Shown here one piece after another: positions 58,308 to 64,000 of a DNA stretch of 64,000 nt. This DNA comes from Fen-1298 sp963833465 (GTDB lineage Bacteria; Bacteroidota; Ignavibacteria; UBA10030). The stretch spans positions 682,001 to 746,000 of the forward strand of contig CAWHXW010000004.1 in the NCBI GenBank assembly GCA_963833465.1, read 5' to 3'. The position numbers and the translations under genes were made by a program. The notes beneath the pieces were generated by a model. It saw only the letters and a list, made by a program, of their open reading frames with translations. It did no database searches and was not told the origin of the DNA. Position 1 is the first letter of the stretch, and each line of letters starts with the position of its first letter.

Positions 58308-60170
58308 ATGCAATTATATAAAAGAAAATATTTGAGATTTTATACATTCTTCCTTCTACTTCCCTTTATCGTTTGTTATAAGGTGAAAGCTCAAGATAAG
58401 GATTCAATTACTATGGCGCTTCAACCTATAGTTGTAACTGCAAATCGTATGCCGGTAAATGCTCAATCGGTGAATCGATCAGTCGATGTTATTGATGATT
58501 TGTTATTGAAAAATCTTCCATTGCAGTCGGTTGAAGATATGCTGCAGCAAGCGGCAAATGTGAGTGTAGAATCAAGAGGCGCGTTTGGCGTGCAGTCGGA
58601 CGTCAGCATACGCGGAACATTATTCTCGCAAAGCACAATCCTCCTGAACAATATGAATTTTAATGACCCGCAGACAGCACATTATAATTTTAACCTTCCG
58701 GTTTCTGCCGAAATGATCGATCGGATCGAAGTTCTTCGCGGACCAGGATCGGCACAGTACGGTGCGAATGCATTCGGCGGTGTGATAAACGTGATCACAA
58801 AAATACCTGAAGAAACATCGATATCGTTTCACGCCTTAGGCGGGGAATATGGACTTAATGGCGGTGAAGTTGTAGCACAATACGCAAACGAATCACTCCA
58901 TTCTATCAATTCCATCTCTTACAAAAAATCCGATGGATATCATACCGATACGGATTTTTTGTTGAAGACTATTGCAACCTCCGATGAAATTGATCTTTCC
59001 GGCGGCAAACTTTCGTTAGCCGGTGGTTATGAGAAAGAAAATTATGGAGCATTTGAATTCTATACACCGGGCATACCTCTTCCATCCCATGAATCGCTTC
59101 AAACGGGATTCGCTAACGTTTCTTTTTCGACACAATTGCCATCTCTCACGTTGACCCCGTGCTTCAATTATCGAAGAAATACAGATCAATTCATCCTGAA
59201 TTTGGCAGCGCCATCTTATTACACAAACCTAACCTCCACCAATGTTGTTCAAAGTGAAGTGAATGCTCAATCGCAATTATCAAAACATATTTCTTTGACA
59301 AGCGGAACATCGTTGATGTGGGATAATATTATCAGTACTTTTGAAGGATGCCACACGCGAACAGACGGTGCGCTTTATGCATCTCTGATCGCAGATTTGC
59401 AGCCATGGATTATTGATGCATCTTTACGGTTCGATTCTCACTCTGATTACGGGAATGTGGTTTGTCCGGCAACCAGCACGGGATATCAATTCGGAACTTC
59501 AGGAAAAATATATGCCACTGTTGGCAAAGCGTTCCGTGCCCCATCGTACACGGAGTTATATATTAATGACGGCTTCAATGTGGGAAACCCAAAACTGAAG
59601 CCGGAAATCGGATGGACTTATGAAGTTGGTGGTTCGTATCTTTTATTTTCTTCCGGCCAGCTTTCATCGGCTTTTTTTCAAAACAATCAAGAGCATGTAA
59701 TCGATTATGTTCAATATAACAGCACTAATAAAAATTTTTATGCTGTTAATTTCGATAACGTAACAGTTCGTGGAGGTGAAGTCTCTCTGCGATGGAATAA
59801 TCAAAATTCTTCAGTTGGTGAATTGTCGATCAGCCGTGTATTAATCTCGTACGGTTATCTTGATTCTTATATCGGTCATGATTCAATATACATGATGAAG
59901 TACAACAATAATTATCCACGCCATCAAGTTTCATGTTCGGTGATCGGAAAATTACCGTCATCGTTTTCAGGTTCCATAGGTTTTGTTCATAAAATAAAAG
60001 TGTCAGGAAATTCTTATACTTTGGCAGATGCAAGTTTGTCGAAACAGGCTGAGAGATTCATCTTCAGAGTCAGCGGTACAAATTTGCTGAATCAATCCTA
60101 TGAAGAAAATATCGGCGTCCCGATGCCCGGGCGGTGGATATGGTTCAGCATCGATTATCGAATATTATGA
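58308..60170 (+). CDS. Second TonB-dependent outer-membrane receptor (BtuB-like)
   Basis: About 620 residues from the ATG at 58308, which places a normal signal peptide (FYTFFLLLPFIVCYKVKAQ); ATG 58290 and GTG 58224 are alternatives, none with a clear ribosome site. TonB-box region QPIVVTANRMP. Plug: SVEDMLQQAANVSVESRG, VSIRGTLFSQSTILLNNMNFND, IEVLRGPGSAQYGANAFGGVINVITK. Barrel end: NLLNQSYEENIGVPMPGRW. It lies in the riboswitch operon, 7 bases before the thiamine pyrophosphokinase gene, so it probably serves the same vitamin or a breakdown product. Confidence 0.88.
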   Translation: MQLYKRKYLRFYTFFLLLPFIVCYKVKAQDKDSITMALQPIVVTANRMPVNAQSVNRSVDVIDDLLLKNLPLQSVEDMLQQAANVSVESRGAFGVQSDVSIRGTLFSQSTILLNNMNFNDPQTAHYNFNLPVSAEMIDRIEVLRGPGSAQYGANAFGGVINVITKIPEETSISFHALGGEYGLNGGEVVAQYANESLHSINSISYKKSDGYHTDTDFLLKTIATSDEIDLSGGKLSLAGGYEKENYGAFEFYTPGIPLPSHESLQTGFANVSFSTQLPSLTLTPCFNYRRNTDQFILNLAAPSYYTNLTSTNVVQSEVNAQSQLSKHISLTSGTSLMWDNIISTFEGCHTRTDGALYASLIADLQPWIIDASLRFDSHSDYGNVVCPATSTGYQFGTSGKIYATVGKAFRAPSYTELYINDGFNVGNPKLKPEIGWTYEVGGSYLLFSSGQLSSAFFQNNQEHVIDYVQYNSTNKNFYAVNFDNVTVRGGEVSLRWNNQNSSVGELSISRVLISYGYLDSYIGHDSIYMMKYNNNYPRHQVSCSVIGKLPSSFSGSIGFVHKIKVSGNSYTLADASLSKQAERFIFRVSGTNLLNQSYEENIGVPMPGRWIWFSIDYRIL

Positions 60171-60177
60171 GAAGTGT

Positions 60178-60801
60178 ATGAAGCTCGCACTTATTCTAGC
60201 AAACGGAAAACCGCCTGCCAAAAGGCTTTTACAAAAATTTCTTGCTTCTGCCGATTGGTTCATTTGCGTTGACGGCGGTGCAAATACCGCAGCGCGCTTC
60301 GGCTTCATTCCTGATTTTATTATAGGTGATCTTGATTCCATAAAAAAGGAAATTCTTGCCGTCTTCAGCGATGTAAATATAAAGAAGATGCATGACCAAA
60401 ACTCTACAGATTTAGAAAAGTCATTGACAGCAGTTATTCGGAAGAAATATGATGAAATCATTGTACTTGGAGCAACGGGCGGGCGGCTTGATCATGCTAT
60501 TGGAAACTTGAGTGCACTTGCAAAATTCTCGCATAAAGCTCATATCAGATTTATTGATAATAGAGGGGAATTTATTGCAGTCAATCGTTCAATAGAATTA
60601 AATCTTCCGATTGGCACAACTATTTCACTTCTGCCGCTTTCAAAATGCAGCGGAATCCTAACAAGAGGATTGAAATGGAATCTGAAAAATGAATCTCTGG
60701 AACTTGGTGTTCGCGAAGGCACAAGTAATGTCATTGTTTCATCTCCGTTGAAAATCAGAATCCGCAAAGGCAGTCTAATCGTTTTTGTGGCTAATAAATA
60801 A
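60178..60801 (+). CDS. Thiamine pyrophosphokinase
   Basis: Makes TPP from thiamine and ATP. 207 residues from the ATG at 60178; the frame upstream lies inside the receptor gene. Family marks: LALILANG at the start, CVDGGANTAARFGFIPDFIIGDLDSI, the STDLEKSL motif and ILGATGGRLDHAIGNLSAL (seen as VLGATGGRLDHAIGNLSAL). The C-terminal TPK-B1-type domain includes the GLKWNLKNE strand. It is the cytoplasmic step of the salvage cassette. Confidence 0.94.
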   Translation: MKLALILANGKPPAKRLLQKFLASADWFICVDGGANTAARFGFIPDFIIGDLDSIKKEILAVFSDVNIKKMHDQNSTDLEKSLTAVIRKKYDEIIVLGATGGRLDHAIGNLSALAKFSHKAHIRFIDNRGEFIAVNRSIELNLPIGTTISLLPLSKCSGILTRGLKWNLKNESLELGVREGTSNVIVSSPLKIRIRKGSLIVFVANK

Positions 60802-60827
60802 ATATCAATACATAATTTCTAATAGTT

Positions 60828-62282
60828 ATGGTCAAAGTTCATCTTTCATTCATCGATATTGCATTGATTGTTGCTTACTTCTCAGCCGTCGTATTCATTG
60901 GATTTCGAGCCGCGCGGAAACGAAAAACAGGCACAGATGATTTCCTTCTTGCAGGCCGCACGCTGACACTTCCGGTTTTTGTGGCAACACTTGTATCAAC
61001 CTGGTATGGTGGAATTCTCGGTGTCGGAGAATATTCCTACAAATTTGGCATTTCGAATTGGGTAGTATTCGGGGTTCCATATTACATTTTTGCACTTGTC
61101 TTTGCTTTATTCCTAGCGAAAAAAGTTCGTGCAACAAATCTTTTTACAATCCCAGATAAACTTGAGCAGGCGTACAATAAACGCACTGCCATTGCCGGTG
61201 GTATTCTTACATTCTTTCTAGTTACTCCGGCTGCATATGTACTTATGCTGGGAATTCTTGCACAGCTTATTTTTGGAATAGATCTGAGAATTTGCATTAT
61301 TATTACTACTTTTTTAACCGTTGTTTATCTTTATAAGGGAGGTTTTCGTTCTGATGTGTGGGCAAATGTCTTCGAATTTGTGATGATGTTTCTTGGCTTT
61401 GCCTTCGTTGTTGTTTTTTCTTATTCAAAATTCGGCGGATTGGATTTCATACGCTCACGCGTTCCGCCGCTGCATCTTACTTGGCATGGTGGCAATAGTG
61501 CGGCATATATTGCCGTCTGGTTCTTTATTGCACTTTGGACACTTGTCGATCCGGCATTTCATCAACGATGCTATGCAGCAAAGGACGGGAAAACGGCACA
61601 GCGCGGTATTCTTGTTTCCATTATTTTCTGGTTCATTTTTGATTTTATGACAAGTATTGCAGGATTATATGCGCGCGCATCGCTGCCACCGCTGACACAG
61701 CCGATGTATTCCTATCCACTTCTTGCTGAAGTAACACTGCCTACAATTGCAAAAGGAATGTTTTACATCGGCATGCTTGCAGCAATTATGTCATCGCTTA
61801 GCAGTCTCACATTGATTTCTGCAATTACAGTCGGGAAAGATATTGTGGGAAGATGGAAAAATGCTGCTCATGATTCGGACATTATTCGGCGCTGGACAAA
61901 AATTGGACTTGTGTTTTCAGCTTTATTCTCAATTGCACTCGCAATCAGCATTCCTTCTGTAGTAAGCATTTGGTACACAATCGGTACATGCATTATTCCA
62001 GGATTATTGATACCGATCTTGGCATGTTACTTCGATCGGTTAAAGATTTCTGCAGTATATGCTTTTGGGGCTATGATGAACGGCTGGTTCATTTCAACAG
62101 CAAGTCTAATATCCGGTCATATTTATGCAAACAACGGAATACCTAATTATTGGTTTGGAGTTGAACCGATGTACCCTGGATTATTCATGGCGGTTTTTTG
62201 GTGGGGTTTAGGAAAATTAGAAACGAAAAACGGCAAACCAACTGGCAGGGAGCAAAAAGTAACAATGGACAATCAAGGATGA
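60828..62282 (+). CDS. Sodium:solute symporter, probable thiamine-related transporter
   Basis: 484 residues with about 13 transmembrane helices, SSS/SLC5 family (LLAGRTLTLPVFVATLVSTWYGG, LWTLVDPAFHQRCYAAKD, AAIMSSLSSLTLISAITVGKDI). It follows the pyrophosphokinase gene by 26 bases in the TPP-riboswitch operon, so it most likely moves thiamine or a precursor across the inner membrane. A TPP-regulated SSS protein named ThiV has been predicted in other phyla. Alternatives such as pantothenate or a pyrimidine moiety cannot be excluded. Confidence 0.85.
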   Translation: MVKVHLSFIDIALIVAYFSAVVFIGFRAARKRKTGTDDFLLAGRTLTLPVFVATLVSTWYGGILGVGEYSYKFGISNWVVFGVPYYIFALVFALFLAKKVRATNLFTIPDKLEQAYNKRTAIAGGILTFFLVTPAAYVLMLGILAQLIFGIDLRICIIITTFLTVVYLYKGGFRSDVWANVFEFVMMFLGFAFVVVFSYSKFGGLDFIRSRVPPLHLTWHGGNSAAYIAVWFFIALWTLVDPAFHQRCYAAKDGKTAQRGILVSIIFWFIFDFMTSIAGLYARASLPPLTQPMYSYPLLAEVTLPTIAKGMFYIGMLAAIMSSLSSLTLISAITVGKDIVGRWKNAAHDSDIIRRWTKIGLVFSALFSIALAISIPSVVSIWYTIGTCIIPGLLIPILACYFDRLKISAVYAFGAMMNGWFISTASLISGHIYANNGIPNYWFGVEPMYPGLFMAVFWWGLGKLETKNGKPTGREQKVTMDNQG

Positions 62283-62357
62283 ATGAAGTAATCTAAAATC
62301 TAATAATTGATACTATTGCAATTTCGACATCTTAACTTTATAATTTCAAAGCACAAT

Positions 62358-64000
62358 TCATAATTTGGTTGCGACAACCGCTACTGCCTTCGCTGTTATA
62401 ACTTTATTACTTGATTGATCTGTCGCTTCAAGAAATACTACATACACACCAATCCGTGCGCGTTGTTTGTTGTTATCAAAGCCATCCCATATAATTTCGC
62501 CCCGCATCCCCGCAAGTTCACCGTTCGCTAATGTTCGAATAAGTCTTCCTTTTATATCATAGATTTTCAAGTTTATTGTAGATGTTATTAAAGGAAGATT
62601 ATATCGAATGATACAGAAATCTTCAAAACCATCACCATCCGGAGAGAATGGATTGGGAGAAATAGAAATCACCGAGTTGTTTTTTGTGCTTACAGTAATA
62701 ATGCTGTTAACTTTTCCAGGAGTACCTCCAAGAATATTTGTGCATGTGCTCCAATTGCGCGGATCATTCGAATCTATATTCGGATTTATACGCTCAAGGG
62801 ATCGCCCCTTCGTGTCAATAACGTTGGGATTATGCCAGCTTGGTAAGTAAGCGACACTATCGATTGTTGAAGTGGTAATATCTTTTAGTACAACAGCATC
62901 GCCGTCATTGTTAAAACCAAATCCGTTTGAACGATTAAGAACACGAACATGAATCGTCGAGTCTGTTTGTAATAAACTCGGAAATAATTTGAATATTGAA
63001 GAGTCAGCCGTTACAACCACATATTCGCCGGCTCTGATTATCAACGGCTGATTGGATATCTCGAATAAATTCACACCGCTCGATGTCGGCTTATCGTTGA
63101 AAGTCCAATGTGCAAGATCGATAGTTTGACTGCTCCGATTGAAGAGTTCAAACCATTCATTCTGACCATTCAACGGGTCATACATAATTTCATTGATTAC
63201 GATTGAACACGGCTCATAACTGATTTTCAATGAAACCGAAGCTCGATTATTTTGTAATCTCTCGTCACGCCACCAATCGGCAACAACAATGATATTGCTT
63301 ACACCGGAAGCGAGTTGAGGAAATGATTCAGAGAAAAGAATTGAATCGCCTGCAGCTAATGCTTGTGTAGATATTATGGTATGTATAAGTTCCGACGGTT
63401 CCGGAACTCCATTACAATTCTTGTCGGAATAAAACTTAATCATAATACTGTCTGCAGTTCGTCTGCCAATATTTCGGATGCTGGCATTTATTACTGGAAT
63501 AACCTTTGCGCCGGCAATAGTTTGCTTTTGCGTCAGATTGCTGACCATTAAATCATAATCTAAGCGGGCTATACTGTTTATTCTGCCCGGCGTGCTGCCA
63601 AGCGAATCTTGTGATGTTCCCCAGTTGGTTGCTGACATACTCGATCCGTCTACATCAATTCGCTCTAAAGATCTACCATCCTGGCCGGAACTGGCTATAT
63701 GATATCCCATACTATCAATCATTTTGCCGGTAAGGTCTTGCAAAACAATGACATCGGCGTCGTTATTAAATCCGAACCCGCTTGTATGGTTGATAATAAT
63801 AACGTGAACGGAAGAATTGGATTGCACGAATGACGAGAGAAGATGCATTATGGATGAATCAGCAGCGATAACTGCATAGTCATGCGGATTAATAAGCGTT
63901 GATTGAGTTGTAATGATAAATTTATTCACACTACCAGATGCCGTCGGAAGATCGTGAAAAGTCCAGTGCGCAATATCGACTGGAACGGATCCTCTGTTAT
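62358..64000 (-). CDS. Secreted lamin-tail-domain protein (partial)
   Basis: Open to the right edge, so the N-terminus is missing; the GTG at 63929 is internal, since the same frame continues upstream with VPVDIAHWTFHDLPTASG. At least two lamin-tail (LTD) domains are visible, each with AHWTF, a GE/HDYVV(I)ADSS strand, GFGFNNDxDxxVLxD and GRSLERI-x-NW motifs (about residues 1-145 and 250-415 of the visible part). A CARDB-like domain lies between them. The C-terminus is a SISPNPFSPDGDGFEDF / LIRTLANGE / IWDGFDNN FlgD-like module used as a secretion or attachment tail in this phylum. Likely cell-surface or exported; the function is unknown. Confidence 0.82.
   Translation of the reverse strand, partial: NRGSVPVDIAHWTFHDLPTASGSVNKFIITTQSTLINPHDYAVIAADSSIMHLLSSFVQSNSSVHVIIINHTSGFGFNNDADVIVLQDLTGKMIDSMGYHIASSGQDGRSLERIDVDGSSMSATNWGTSQDSLGSTPGRINSIARLDYDLMVSNLTQKQTIAGAKVIPVINASIRNIGRRTADSIMIKFYSDKNCNGVPEPSELIHTIISTQALAAGDSILFSESFPQLASGVSNIIVVADWWRDERLQNNRASVSLKISYEPCSIVINEIMYDPLNGQNEWFELFNRSSQTIDLAHWTFNDKPTSSGVNLFEISNQPLIIRAGEYVVVTADSSIFKLFPSLLQTDSTIHVRVLNRSNGFGFNNDGDAVVLKDITTSTIDSVAYLPSWHNPNVIDTKGRSLERINPNIDSNDPRNWSTCTNILGGTPGKVNSIITVSTKNNSVISISPNPFSPDGDGFEDFCIIRYNLPLITSTINLKIYDIKGRLIRTLANGELAGMRGEIIWDGFDNNKQRARIGVYVVFLEATDQSSNKVITAKAVAVVATKL

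Overview
The window is a chromosomal segment of an A+T-rich, Gram-negative bacterium of the FCB group (Bacteroidota in the wide sense). It most resembles the Ignavibacteria/Chlorobi side. Four proteins carry, or once carried, Por-secretion-like C-terminal tails: three with the NYPNPFNPST(T/S) signature (28.6, 51.1 and 55.0 kb) and one with an SPNPFSPDGDG/FlgD-like end (62.4 kb). There are TonB-dependent receptors and a small bacterial histone-H1-like protein. The recognisable promoters are close to TTGACA-17-TATATT, not the -33/-7 type of classical Bacteroidetes. The lineage is an inference; the complete 16S gene at 34.4-35.9 kb can settle it.

Layout. 1-10.7 kb: an 11-gene respiratory complex I operon on the minus strand (nuoABCDHIJKLMN, no nuoEFG) with a clear promoter at 10.66 kb; nuoN runs off the left edge. 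10.8-16.2 kb: an M20 dipeptidase gene with two lesions, then two close paralogues of a LacI-type sugar-sensor domain without any DNA-binding domain. These flank an unusual duplicated-domain secreted protein with an HELHE motif and an outer-membrane protein. 16.2-28.4 kb: housekeeping and envelope genes (S41 protease, tmk, ECF sigma factor with a beta-rich envelope protein, membrane glycosyltransferase, a TPR/CHAT lipoprotein split by a frame change, GDPD, adk, an OM protein, rlmN). 28.6-30.1 kb: a six-repeat NHL secreted protein.

30.2-36.2 kb: a complete rRNA operon on the minus strand (16S, tRNA-Ile-GAT, tRNA-Ala-TGC, 23S, 5S) with promoter, boxA-like sites, a terminator-like hairpin in the leader and several hairpin terminators at its end. 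36.2-41.3 kb: small proteins (including two of 52 and 57 residues), the H1-like protein, a single-domain response regulator, and copA/copZ for copper export. 41.5-44.9 kb: a metal-uptake operon (a broken His/Cys-rich small secreted protein, OM barrel, metal-binding protein, permease; no ATPase) behind a large palindrome.

45.0-50.1 kb: YIP1 protein, a cNMP/GAF histidine kinase, rdgB and radA. 48.0-52.7 kb is an accessory patch. It holds four paired GTAG-hairpin repeats (REP/BIME type) clustered around a REP-associated tyrosine transposase (RAYT), a more G+C-rich secreted-protein gene, and two other palindromic dispersed repeats. 52.7-55.6 kb: a coiled-coil protein, a YbgF-like TPR lipoprotein and the wreck of a secreted-protein gene. 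55.6-62.3 kb: a TPP-riboswitch-controlled thiamine salvage cassette: OM receptor (frameshifted in this sequence), second OM receptor, thiamine pyrophosphokinase and a sodium:solute symporter. The window ends in a lamin-tail-domain secreted protein cut by the right edge.

Five or six genes here are interrupted by single-base lesions. Some sit in homopolymers and may be sequencing errors; the M20 gene also has a nonsense change that an indel error cannot explain.
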